NCBI RefSeq assembly: GCF_000003605.2
Contig: NW_003149765.1
Coordinates: 585,576 to 635,470, forward strand
Reading direction: 5' to 3'
Length of the DNA: 49,895 nucleotides
Origin: Saccoglossus kowalevskii
Taxonomy: Eukaryota > Hemichordata > Enteropneusta > Harrimaniidae
Part shown: in pieces, positions 34,444 to 46,239 of the stretch
Numbering within the stretch: the stretch's first letter is position 1
Layout of the letters: every line of letters starts with the position of its first letter
Made by a program: the position numbers and the translations under genes
The notes under the pieces: generated by a model
The model's database searches: none
Told to the model about the DNA's origin: nothing
What the model saw: only the letters and a program-made list of their open reading frames with translations

Positions 34444-36744
34444 GATTCCTATCGCAATTTCTGGAGTTTGCAGCGACTCGGAAACAAGGCTGTACAATAT
34501 GCAAATTTAAGTAGCAACAACTCTCTGGTAACCAAGTATTCAATCAGTACCCGGCATCTGATGCAGTGAGATGCTATACCTTATGATGTTATATATTTAT
34601 GAGTGATAATAGATATTTCCTCTAGAGTTGTAGTTTGTTTAACAGTTATGCTGTCATTTCGTATATACACTCCTATAATTACAACCATGTAAGAGATGAG
34701 TTTTCTCGTGTAATTATAACATTTCTCGACAAGAATGTTATTTTGTTTTCTTGAATGCAAAAGAAAGTGAGAAAGAGAGAGAGAGAGCAAATAAAACAAG
34801 TGACATTTGCCAACAGACTCAAACTTGTCTCGCAATTGATCGATGTGCAACCATACTGGGAGTACTCATGCTAGTAGGGACAATGAGGGAATTAAGGCAA
34901 GCCACCAGCTGCGCTTCGCAGGTCACGATAAAGATAGATGGATTGTTTCTACAAGGAAAGATGAATATGAAGATGACAATGAAGAAACAGAAAGTGAGAG
35001 AGCTCAGGCGTGGAAAGGGTTATGAAGAAAAAGGGAATGTACGACTAAGCAAGAGTCATTAGTGATTAGCGGGACTTGATACAAAGATGATCGGACGGTA
35101 TGTGTGGCCGTCAATCAGAACAACACGTGTGAAAAACACGAGTGCGTATACACGTGTGAGTCTGGGCATTGCCACTGTTTATAAATGACTAGTTATGAAA
35201 GGATTGCCATTATTAATGCATATTGATGATCTGTATGCGTGCCGTTAATCACCATCGAATGACACGCCTTGTCCGGTGTACATAGTACAGTGTATACACA
35301 TATGTCTCATCTTTTTTCAGTTGCTATGTGCCTTGGTTTTATCCTTTTATAAAAGAATAATGTACGCACCAGGACTGAATTATGAGTTGATATCACCGAC
35401 AGTACTGGAAATAAATGACAACGATTCGATTTGTTATTTTGTATTATTTCAATATTTATTCAGAATACATATGCCTGGTCCTGTATCGCATACAATCCGC
35501 TCTATAGACGATGTAAATCGGGTTATACGCAAAATATGACATTATAGGGAAGAGGCGTTGTCAGCTGCTTATATATTCCCATTCGTCCGAGTTTATTTTC
35601 AACGCCGCGGCGCAATAGGCACCTCGTTATGCGTTTTTTTTGATTTACGAAGGCAATCATAGGCTTGAACAAATAAACGACACATTCTACTAAAAGCAGA
35701 CACCCGTCGCCACCGCGACATTGACACGAAATCGAAAGGGATTCACATTTTCGCGACGCTGTTCGTGATTGTTGCATTGCCAATGACAAACAATCGACAT
35801 TGACTTTGAAAACAGCTCTCTAATATATTGTTGTTGTCGATTTCGTTGATAAACGACGCCTATACGTGATATTTCTGTTTTCGGTTTTATACGAACTACT
35901 TTGGTCGGTGAAAGTGAATTAGGTGAGCCGATGCATGTGATTCACACTCGCACCCCATTAGGAACAGTTATAAATTGCACAATACGATCACGTGGCACCT
36001 ACGTGTAATAATAGTCGTAGCAAGTTCTAGCATATATTCGACGTCACCATTTGAGTTCTTATACAGTCGTGAAGAGTTTGCCCCATAAACAAATGATACA
36101 TTGGAGATACATTAGGCTGGTATATTATTGTGTTAATATCTCGGTTAAAATATGTATAACGATTAAATGTCAGTTGCATGAGTTGCAATATGTTAATGGT
36201 AATACGAGGAACATTTACTACGTTATATATATTACGAACCGCCGGGCAGTCCCAGCGTGAGACATCGTCACTCACTTGGAATCGGTAGGTCCTAAACTAT
36301 TTATTTTCCGAATACTGATTGCACTGAGAGGTACAACATCACTATTGACAAGCACTGTTGATGTAGATGGGATATCTATTTATCAATACATGTTATTTTG
36401 TATAGGGATGGTTGACTCGTATTTTACGAGAAGAGTGAACCTTCAAGGTGTTTTCGCAATGTGTTGAGTGGGCAATGAAATTATAAGAACTTAGTGCATG
36501 TGCGTATGATTGATTGATTGATAAATCAAATTTTCCTTTTAATAACTTTATTTGTAGTACCTGATGTTCGTGGGATTGAGAAAAACTCAAATTAGCAGTC
36601 GTACGTTTTCATTGGTCGAAATTAAAATCTCATTGATCTAGAGTTACTGCGCTCAGGATCCTAGTTTTGAAATAAATACACAGGATTAAAATGTCGATTA
36701 TTATTATGAAGTCTTCCCGTATCTTAGCTCGATGATTATTAACA

Positions 36745-37058
36745 TTAAAGGTGGTAGTCGTCACGCCACGCACGCGCGAGATATATAGGTTTCATATAAA
36801 CAAAGATGGCGACTTTGACTGTAGCGCAGATTAACGAGTACAAACTAAGACGTTGCCAAGCTTTAATTAAGTATTTTTAGGTGATTTAAAGGTATCGAAG
36901 GAGTCACCGGCAGTAATTAGTGCGCCCCCCCCCCTCGCGCCCAGGTCAAACCTCGTACTTGTGATTTCCATTAGAAGAGCGAAATTGTATTGTGGGAAAA
37001 TCAATGTTTATCAACACAAATGTCGCACGTGCGCAGCGTGACGACCACCGCCCTTTAA
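36745..37058. mobile_element. 314-bp TIR element flanked by TTAA, AGTCGTCAC family
   Basis: TTAA at 36745-36748 and 37055-37058 bracket ends reading AGGTGGTAGTCGTCACGCCA (left) and AGGGCGGTGGTCGTCACGCT (reverse complement of right), then CGCACG-type sequence, about 30 bases with few mismatches. A TTAA duplication is the hallmark of piggyBac and Kolobok transposons, but the termini do not let me choose. Inside, at 36806-36880, a 24-codon ORF starts ATGGCGACTTTG in a good start context and may be a transposase N-terminus remnant. Confidence 0.65.
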
Positions 37059-38105
37059 CAAAAAATCAGAAAACATTGCTTGATTTACATTATAGGAAAT
37101 GCGTTTATTTTTACCAAACCTTACTATATAATTACATGAACTGCGTCAACATTTATCAGATTTCCACCCTGAATGCATGCAAAACATTGCTATATTTAAA
37201 ATGTTAAAGGGGCATCTTCCAGTTAAGCTTAATTTCACAACAAATTTACTTTCTGGATTAAAATAACAATGGATAACAAAAGCTAGATTAACATTGTAAA
37301 CAACATAAACAATAGTGTCCCATGATTCTGGGTGCAATCCATGGGATTGAGCGGTTCCCCTTTAAACATTACTACATTTATGTCACAGACATAGATGTTT
37401 TTTCTTCCAATACTTGTAAAGATGAATTCACTATCACAATTTGGTTCACACGATATTACACGAGATTTAGGATCAACAGCTTGCATGTTCAGAGTAGACT
37501 TTATAAACATATATTACATGACCTTTATGAATAGATTGTTTACTAATTTATTTAATTGACAAAAAGTGAAATCACATATTTATTCTTGGAGTAAAGTGTG
37601 TTGGTTGCTGCCGAGGCGGAGGTGAGTCGCCAGGGGTGCGAGATGTACGCAGAATCACTCATACAGAGAATGTGCAAGCAGGTATAACATTAATGCTCCC
37701 CTTAGCAGTCTGACTCAAAGCTAATGGCACCGTCGATATGACTTATGACCCATTACCGCTATCAAGTCGCAATAACACCACCATTCAGCATGATATATAG
37801 GTGATCTCGTCTGTTCCAAGACATTGTTTGGACGAATTGTTAGATATGTAGTCCGCTATCTCAGACATACGAACCAATATAATCCACGAGTTCATGTCAT
37901 CCAATTCGGTGGTTTGGTTTAAGCTGTCAGTCACTTAATTGCGACGCTATATATACTGTAAAGGCATTTATTTTCACTGACATTTAATTTCACTTATTTG
38001 ATGTTTTGAGCATATTCACTGTGTTTTAATCGCATGAATTTGTCAAGGAAACAATGATCATGTAATAAATGATCTGGGCGACACGAGCGCACACGTCATC
38101 CATGA

Positions 38106-38279
38106 TCAAGCTGAAACCATGGCGAACAGGTCGTACATGATCAGTGTGCCAGTGATATTGATTCCAAAAATAACAATAATGTTTCGTTGCAAGCGATAAA
38201 ATATCCAGCTAACGTACAAAATACCGGAGAGCGAGGCAAAGAAGGCGCCAGTTAAATAGAATACATAAAGTAGCCCACA
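38106..38279 (-). CDS. Possible terminal exon of an unrecognised multi-pass membrane protein
   Basis: An open frame of 57 codons ends at TGA (38108-38106). It encodes a strongly hydrophobic pattern: YLTGAFFASLSGILYVSWIF, then the basic turn YRLQRN, then IIVIFGINITGTLIMYDLFA. This looks like two membrane helices joined by a short cytoplasmic loop, and base composition is less AT-rich than the flanks. No ATG opens the frame; an in-frame TAA sits at 38282-38280, and the only acceptor-like AG within the frame is GTACGTTAG, after the first helix. It may be the last exon of a gene, or a relic. I do not recognise the family. Confidence 0.3.
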   Translation of the reverse strand, partial: CGLLYVFYLTGAFFASLSGILYVSWIFYRLQRNIIVIFGINITGTLIMYDLFAMVSA

Positions 38280-39827
38280 TTATCAAAATAGTTATGCATC
38301 GCTTAAAGCAATGTTAATCAGCACCGAGTAGTTGCTGTTGAATAGGCGGCAGTTGGACTCAAGGGAAGCTACTATGGAATACCGTCAGTATTTATTCAAG
38401 GGAATCCCAAAGACAAAGATTCAACGTGTACGTTCTTGTCGACAGTGAAACAAAATATGTAGGTGACGTCACATTCCTGATATGGGTGACATTAAAATGG
38501 CGACCGGGCTACTAGACTATCATCATACCTATGTGGTTGGCTGTATTCAGAAAAGAAAATGGTGGGTTCCCATTATGAGTTGCACACGAATGTACACATA
38601 AGTGCAATAATATAGAAAGTTATGCCGAGGGCAGTTTGTTTTACGGCAAAAACGTGATGTATTGTAATTGTGGGTTGTTTACACAGATTCCAATATATTA
38701 CTTATCTAACTCAGTGTAGAGCCGGATTTCTAGGTAATGGCGAGAGATTAAGCCGATTCCAATGTGATGTCCTTTTGCCATTTATACTGTCGACAATTCC
38801 AGTCGCGCCCAAATGTCCAACGAAGTACCTCAAATTCCTTTTCTCAAATCCAGCGAGGGCCATGAGGCAAGCAAACTAAATCTTCAATTAATCACAATTT
38901 GTTCATCATGCTCACGAATACCCAATGATCCTTAATTAGTGGTCGATTAATTAACACCTTTTTCACGCGCGATGGTCAGGGACACATAAATTAATAACCT
39001 ATTACCACGCCCTCTACAGGTGATCATAAACTTAATTGAAATAACCTATATGCACAAGCACGCAACGCGCTTCAAGGGTTAGTACAAAGCCGTTATCGTA
39101 TGCGTACATATCCCACTACCACCCCGAATTAAGAAAGCAAATTACTACGTTCGAACAGTGTTATAATACATTGAATAGCTCATATAAGTAATGTCTTGAA
39201 CTCACATATGTTACAATGAAATATATCAATGTTACGAATGTTTAAAAGATAACCTACGAGTACATTAATCTCCAGGTATATTGATAGATTATTATGATAG
39301 ATGTGACTTGGGACTTGGGCTTACAATAACGTACGCATATGCCGTATCATGTCTATAAAAAAACTTCATTTCCTCCGCGGATAGCCATGTACCTACAAGC
39401 CACCCCCTACAAAGTAGTTGGCATACAAGCTCATTTTCTTCGTTACAAATAGGGTGAATGTACGCCTAAATATGTACAGTGAAAGTATATTACAAACTTT
39501 GAAGTGATGATTTGTGATAGATGCGATTAATACGATGATTAATACATATAGTATGACATCGTGACGAAAGTCTAACCCTAGTAACGTAATGAACGTGACG
39601 TAATAAATAGGAAACACGAAAATCTTTCTCATCGTCGAGCTGTAGTCCGTCAATAATTTGAAAGTTTTACTATATTCTAAGAGAAGGACGACTACACAAT
39701 TATACGTAGTTTTCGATTTGAACAGAAGCGCCCTGTCGCGCGATGAAATAACGCATTGTGTACAAACATTTCACCGCATTAAAAGACGTTAGAAATATAC
39801 AAGTATTTGACGCCACGCCAAGTAACG
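38280..39827. other. Intergenic, downstream of the GPCR, nothing firm
   Basis: Both strands of 38670-38880 are open for about 50-70 codons, but neither shows a known motif or consistent splice partners. The rest is AT-rich. CACGCCCTCTACAGG at 39006-39020 resembles a MITE terminus without a visible partner. Confidence 0.35.
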
Positions 39828-40943
39828 TTATAACTTCGCCAAAGGAATCATGTTTCGTCGATTCTGCTTCGTACCTGAACTACGAGAGTTGGCCGAGTTC
39901 CACTGTCCGGAGTCTATCACCGTGTCGGCATTAGTGCTTCGTACCGGATATCGCACATTGCCCCTGCCACATCCGCAGAACGCGACGTGAAAGGCACGTC
40001 GATATCGACGGCTGGCGACGCTGTACACTACCGGGTTAATGACGGCATTGATGATAAGTGGAAGAATGGCAAGGTTACGCATACAGTAATAAGTATAGGC
40101 CGAGTACGGCATCACGCCGTGAAGTATGAACAACTCACCGACAAGACGGATCATGTAGGGTAACAAGCATACGACGAACACGACTGCGGTCAGTAAGCAG
40201 ACCCGTATCACTTGTTTCTCGTTCTCACCGGACGATCGTCGCGTTGCTATGGCGCTGCGAGCAGAGTCGTACAACTTGAAGGCAATCAGGAGATAGAATA
40301 CGAGCACGACGACCACCATGAGGAAGAATAAACTGACGGTGATCACTAAACGAATTTCGATGACTTTGTAGACGTTATGTCCGATATCAAGACATTCGGC
40401 CACTGCAGGCGTGCTCAGCACTAATGCGATTAACCATGACGACGCGGCGACAAGCCAGAAGCAGTGACCTCTGTGACGACTCGCCGGCGATCCTTTAGCC
40501 AGCGGTCTACTGATTGCGAGGTAACGCTCCACGCCGACCAACGCTATTGTGATAACAGACGTCAGGTAACTGGTAGAAATGATGTACTCGGTGGAGCACA
40601 TAAAATTGACGTTGTTCTTCAACTTCTGGCAGGTTCCGACGTCGTCAAAATAACAGAATATGGTGATCGAGTTAATGATAAGATACATCAAATCAGCTAC
40701 GGCAAGTCCGCATAGGTAGAGGTTGGTGTCGGTTCGCATATATGGTAGCTTAATGACGACGTAAAGAAAAGCCCCGTTCCCGAGCACTCCTAGTATAGTG
40801 AGAACGGCTACGATGATGTCCAGTGCTTCCAAAGGTAGTGTACATGCATCTCCATGGTAACTAGCAGTCGTATTCATGTTCGAGATGTAATAATGCAAAG
40901 AATTGTTTATTAAACTCTCGTTAACATTGGCGGATAGCTCCAT
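39828..40943 (-). CDS. Rhodopsin-class (class A) GPCR, peptide-receptor type, single exon
   Basis: 371 aa. The first in-frame ATG is at 40943, with A at -3 and G at +4; the frame runs 27 codons further upstream to a GTG, which is not a plausible animal start. The short extracellular N-terminus has three N-glycosylation sequons (NES, NNS, NTT). Seven membrane helices are readable: GNGAFLYVV (TM1), LAVADLMYL (TM2, conserved Asp), TM3 ending in ERY, SSWLIALVLSTPAVAEC (TM4), LFFLMVVVVLVFYLLIAF (TM5), VVFVVCLLPYMIRLV (TM6), INAVINPVVY (TM7, NPxxY). Cysteines before TM3 and in the second extracellular loop can form the usual disulphide; a CGCG motif follows helix 8. MRTDTNLYLCGLAVADL is typical of the TRH/neuromedin-U/FMRFamide receptor group, so a neuropeptide ligand is likely but not identifiable. 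Unusual: TM6 has CLLP where CWxP is standard. Confidence 0.9.
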   Translation of the reverse strand: MELSANVNESLINNSLHYYISNMNTTASYHGDACTLPLEALDIIVAVLTILGVLGNGAFLYVVIKLPYMRTDTNLYLCGLAVADLMYLIINSITIFCYFDDVGTCQKLKNNVNFMCSTEYIISTSYLTSVITIALVGVERYLAISRPLAKGSPASRHRGHCFWLVAASSWLIALVLSTPAVAECLDIGHNVYKVIEIRLVITVSLFFLMVVVVLVFYLLIAFKLYDSARSAIATRRSSGENEKQVIRVCLLTAVVFVVCLLPYMIRLVGELFILHGVMPYSAYTYYCMRNLAILPLIINAVINPVVYSVASRRYRRAFHVAFCGCGRGNVRYPVRSTNADTVIDSGQWNSANSRSSGTKQNRRNMIPLAKL

Positions 40944-41094
40944 GATTTGCCCAAATGAGCATAGACTGTTTCTGGAAGGATGCGAACAACTCGACTGACG
41001 TCCGACGTTTATACGACCTGACACGTTCTGCTCAGCGTCTGCCGATTCAAACTGTATTATGACGGTCGTTGCAGGTGCTGCTTGGAAGCAGGGA

Positions 41095-41125
41095 ACTTGT
41101 ATCTATTTAAACCAATCACTGGCAC
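41095..41125 (-). promoter_or_regulatory. Candidate core promoter of the GPCR gene
   Basis: On the minus strand, ATTGG (an inverted CCAAT, 41112-41116) immediately precedes TTTAAATAG (41103-41111), a TATA-like box, about 160 bases upstream of the start codon. Placement fits an intronless gene with a short 5' UTR. Motif evidence only. Confidence 0.3.
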
Positions 41126-41932
41126 AATTTAATGGTGATTAATCATCGCAATATACAACATAAATATGCATCCTCCGGGACTATTAATATCTCAACGTTT
41201 CACATCTTGTCCCACGATGCCGATAATTTCTAGTTAGTCACGGCACCTGGTAAAAACTGAAATAATACATTATTATGATGACAAATTATCATGGTATTAC
41301 GTTGTTTTGAAGTTTGTCGAATTCAATGACATCGCAACGTTTTAGTCACACTAGATCATTAAAGTACTGAGGATCGCAAATCTCGTGAGTAAATTTAAGA
41401 TAATATTAATATACCCTATTCAAAAATGGCTGCCAAAATCTCGTTTGCAGCGATAGAGTCACGTGACATGTTTTAAGGTCTATTACATCAATACATTTTA
41501 CCCCCTCTATAATCCGAATGTAAAACTTTCTAATAATACAATAAATCCCGAATTCTCAAGTTATTAGATTTGTATTAAATTTGAGATTGACAATAATTTA
41601 TTTGGAAATAGTTGAAACAGCTTTAGGCTCACCCCTTTTTTTTTCTTTTAAGTTTAAGCATCACAAATGTCCATAGAACCCGTCTTGTTTTTCAAACAAT
41701 TAAGAGATAAAAATAACAATTACTATAAAAATAGATTTTCCCATAAATTATCAGAATAATAACAATAAAATACATTATAGTATTTTGATGATTATTTGTG
41801 CCTTGATGTAAATAAATAGGACGTCTCTAGTATCTTTAAATGTGTTAGGCCTATTACATTCGGATATAAGGAGATTTTATATAAACATTTATTTTCAACA
41901 TCATAAGCGAATGTGGATTTATGAAAGAAAGC

Positions 41933-42050
41933 TGTCATTCGTCATCGTAAGGAGGGTCGAAAACAGACTTGTCTCGTATCATCGTAGGGGGAGTCGAAAA
42001 CGGTCCTGTCTCTTATTATCGTACGAGGGAAGGTCGGAAAAGCAGCTGTC
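41933..42050 (+). repeat. 37-40-bp tandem repeat, three copies plus a partial
   Basis: Units start at 41933, 41970, 42007 and 42047, each TGTC followed by TTCGTCATCGTA / TCGTATCATCGTA / TCTTATTATCGTA, a GGGRG(A)GTCGAAAAC-type centre and a short tail. Spacings are 37, 37 and 40. The array lies about 1 kb upstream of the GPCR start. Confidence 0.7.
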
Positions 42051-44276
42051 ACTTACGTCACTATGTGATATTGTTAACAAACGTTTAATATTTTTCGTAC
42101 ATATTGTGGTTTTACGAACGCATTCATCTGCCATTCATTCGTAGTACTTGCTATTATTAATAAATTGTCGATGGTTGCTTACTTTTATTGTTCATATTAA
42201 GCACATTACTCTATTGCCATTGCAGAAAAACTGTGAGAACACCGAGAATTCCACGGCTATGACGCCAAACACGCATGTCATGAACGCAGACAAATATTCA
42301 ATTCCAATAGCTTGACATATCTAGCATTGGGACGATAAGTGGTGTACAACAATTAATGAATTTCATGTTTTTGCCAATTTAAAACGAATCACTAACGGAC
42401 ATTACATCATCATTTTCTAAGCACGCAAAGTAAACGTTACCGTCACACCGGCTCTCATTGCACCCTCTTCCACACATATACTAGTAATTCCAACCACCTC
42501 CGAGTCCCCGTTTATGTGTTTATGTAAACACATTCACGCCTGAATTAATTCTTTAAAATATGCTTGCTAAAAGCTGTCACATCGCCTCTGGATTGTCAAT
42601 GGGTGTTGTTTTCTTATGCAGACCTATCTTACGGAAAAATTACACGATAACAAATAAAGAACTCATGAATACTGACGTGAGAGCTGTTGTCCCCGATTTC
42701 AAAAAAACGACTGAATGGGGACGGTCTCAGTTTTAGTCGTACATCACTAAGCTTCTCATTATATGGAATCCAGATATACAATTAGAAATGAAAAAAAAAG
42801 AATCACCTGCTTTCCGTTTGGCTTCACCAGTGAAATTATTAACGTCGCTGACGCCAAATGAGACAGTTCGAAGCGAACAAAACAATCTAACAGGGAAATT
42901 AAAAAAAAATAGGGTGGGAATGCGTTTTACAGTTAGGCAGTTATACGACCCTAGACGTCGCTGAATTATTCATTTGTGACTTGGATGAGTTATGGCATCA
43001 GTATCACGCTTGTTTAGACGTTGGTGATACTGTAAGCTAGGAGTAAAAGGGGAAACAACTGATACGAAGAAACGCATGGCAGCGAACATATCATCTTAAC
43101 GATGCCCAGTAGTTCAATAAAATGTTGTAATACGTTCTACCACATGCTGAATTGTGTAACGTTTTCCCAAAAGAACATATTCCCAAACCCTGAGGCCCAT
43201 TTTACCACGCTGCAACTAATACCACGTAGAAATCGGGTAGGTAAAACCGAGCAAATATTTCCAATAAAACAATGCCGTGAGACGTCATTTAACGGCCTGT
43301 TATATTGCTCAACGCTGTTTAAATAGGGCACTTTCACTCGATAAGAAAAGTAAACTCTTATCTTTAGCCGATGTCTAACTGGTTATATTTACAATTTGAC
43401 ATAATTATCATGACGCGTGACGTCATGTATAATAAACACTCTCGGGAATAATTCGTGTGATATTATATGTTTGTTCAAAGAAATTGTCAAGTTTGACCTA
43501 GGACCGACACATTAAGTCAGATTTCCATTACGTACTTTTGTATGAGCCCGCAATGATACACATAGGATAAGGCTCGCCAATTGGATAAATTGTATAGTGG
43601 ATCTTCATTCAAAATTTCACTTTTTTTCCTAGGTCTTTTATATGGTTCACCCAATACCCAGTGGTGGATTTCTAATCTGAAATCTTTGCATCAGAATGGA
43701 AATAGTTATGGATGCAACACACACACACACTCACTTGGTGGAAAAAAATTATTCAAAAGCGTAGGCATTTTGAAATTAACAGTACATACCAGAAATTCCG
43801 AACGCTATTACTAGTAATGAAACCATCGTTTTACAATTATTTTTTTGCGATAAATCATTCAGAATGCGGACGTGACCAGTTTGATACTCTGCTTATATGC
43901 ATCGCGATCTTTTAAAACAAATTATGTCGTAGCTTGTTCTTTTCCGCTGCTCGTAAACGATGTTTTGGGGGAAATTAAATCTGTTTTGTTTCCAAACTGC
44001 ATCCTTGATCACGATATTATCTTGAATAAAAACAAAATATGAAAGTTGTTTATTTACTTCATTTCTCCTGTTTTGTAATTTGTACAAGGCGATGAAACCA
44101 TCGTTTTATTAGATATTGATATAATTTTTCTCGACACCATCAATCTCAAATATTAATATTCCAAGGACGCATATAGCCCCGGGTAATGTCTGGAATAATG
44201 GGTATTATCTTATGGTATCACACGCACTCAGGTGCAGTAAATTCGTCTTCTCAGTTGTAATGGAACATTCCAATTA

Positions 44277-44306
44277 ATGTATGTATGTATGTATGTATGC
44301 ATGTAT
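44277..44306 (+). repeat. (ATGT)n microsatellite
   Basis: About seven copies of the tetranucleotide ATGT, with one C interruption near the right end. Confidence 0.9.
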
Positions 44307-46239
44307 ACAGAAATACATTAACATATATATTTCATAGATAGTTGTATTAACGATCTCATCATCTGCTCACAGTAAAACAGTTAGTTCGGCCCAGACACAT
44401 TAACACCGGTAAAAGACGAATTAACTTATAGTAGGCGATACGTATTGCTGTGTTAAAAGCGTTCCAACAAAAAAAAGTGCTCGGGGATGATTGTCAGCAT
44501 GAAACTACAAAGTAATATGCAGGTTACCGTTATTGTAGTTGTACAATTTTTTTGAAAACGTGTACTAGCATTGGATCACATATATTTGTTATGTTTTAGT
44601 TGAAAAAGTATTGTGTTTTCAAAATAGGCTACGTTTGTATGCCATTCTTTGGACGTAATTAGGATATGTACATGCTATTGAACGATATGAACATGCAGTG
44701 CAGTCTACATTTATCGTGTTTATGATGAACAGCTCTGTGTGAAGGAGAGCCTGCGTGAGGTGGTGTGCTGTTATGATGAGTTGCGTTTAACTAAGCGAAG
44801 GACAATAAACTCCACACAGGTGCATGGCCCATGCTCCGATAGTTCACAAGATGTAAAAATATCGCCCACATGGGTAATAAAAAACTGACATGCCAGTATG
44901 TAATACGCGAGTTATTGTCGTGCTTTATTTAACCAACTGATGGCTTCATTCATATATCAAACTAACACCTGTATTGTAAACAGACAACCAGACTATTCCA
45001 CTGCTGTAACAATATCAACAGATAATATGTGTGGGTAGCGTACTGTCCTGTCGCTCCTAGGGACTATCGAGAATTACTCGCCTTTTTTTTCTGTAGGGGT
45101 GCCATACAGCCATATAACGCAGACACTGTCGTTCTCACATATGTAATATAATCAGACACAATCGGTTTCTAGAGTTGCGCTTGCATGCTCTTTATTTAAT
45201 GCCACCCATTGCTACGTTACTACGGCTGTTGCCCGAGACCACTCACCCAGCCGTTCTGCCGTCTTTTCCCAAATGTCCAAACCTAATATTTAAACATTTC
45301 AACCTACATAGATAGTTTGGATACAATAAGTTATACGTCTAAGCCAGCGTCAATTAACACGTGATATTTTATCAGCTTTATGCAAAATACTATCAGTAAA
45401 GTTTTCTGTGGTTCGGCTCAGAACTACTAACGAGGTATGGCCAGACTAACATATCTAACACGCGTAACCGTATGGTGCAGTGCACGTTTAAAAACTAAAA
45501 TGACAGTCAAAAATAAATCTAGATTTTTAGATATTTTTAAAACGTTTGAAAGACACCTTTGACATTTCTGAGTGTCTATTTTAGGCTGGGAAAGGCTTGC
45601 GCGTTTAGTATTTTAAGCATTTTAGGCACTTTTGAAACTTTTATAGTTTTGAAATGTATATTTGGCATTTTTGTAAGAATCACAAACGTCCAAACAATCC
45701 TTTCTCAAAGTCAAGTGTCAAAAACTTTAATTTTAAACAACCCCCATACATCAAGTACAAGTTGAGTCAAATATCGACAATGTCTACAGTGACAAATATG
45801 GCCATCGTGGACCATGTGATTCAATGATCACCTAGCTATTTCGAATTTAAGTACATATGACCAACATGTAAATTCACTACAACATACTCACTGCGAAAAT
45901 TTGAACTTAGAAACAACATAACATAGCGATCACAAACATGTTTAGTATTTACGCACAAATACTACAATGACCACATAATATTTTGAATTATCGTAATTAT
46001 TGGCTTCATATATCGGTACAATGAATTTTGCTTTCATACTACTTGTCCAATTAGTCTAATATGTTCATGTTTCTCTGAACTATGTCCTCAGACTTGCAAT
46101 GGTTTATACATAGACTAGTTATATTTAATTGAAAATAACGTGGTTCACCGATCTAATCACCCATGCAAGTACCCTGACGTAATTACTTAATCACCTAACT
46201 ACAAAAAAAACATCGCGATTAATCTTGTCACTGGATATT

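Larger units (their letters stand above)
33380..38105. other. Intergenic, with two short TIR elements and simple repeats
   Basis: No host gene was recognised. The GA-rich tract AGAGAGAGAGAGAG lies at 34774-34787 and a run of 10 C at 36925-36934. An open minus-strand frame around 35523-35789 is less AT-rich than its surroundings but lacks a recognisable motif. A TTCACTG-family repeat is at 37961-38030. Confidence 0.4.

Noticed and set aside
35523-35789. 88-codon minus-strand frame, Cys- and Arg-containing
   Set aside because: It opens on TTG; no motif, splice partner or family recognised. Composition alone is not enough.
38670-38900. Open frames on both strands
   Set aside because: Neither resembles a known protein, and the two overlap in antisense, so at most one could be real. 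Not callable.
40944-41024. Extending the GPCR N-terminus by 27 residues
   Set aside because: The extension starts at GTG. The ATG at 40943 has a strong start context and gives a normal short N-terminus.
41933-42050. CRISPR array
   Set aside because: Units are contiguous and diverged with no spacers, and the DNA is animal nuclear.
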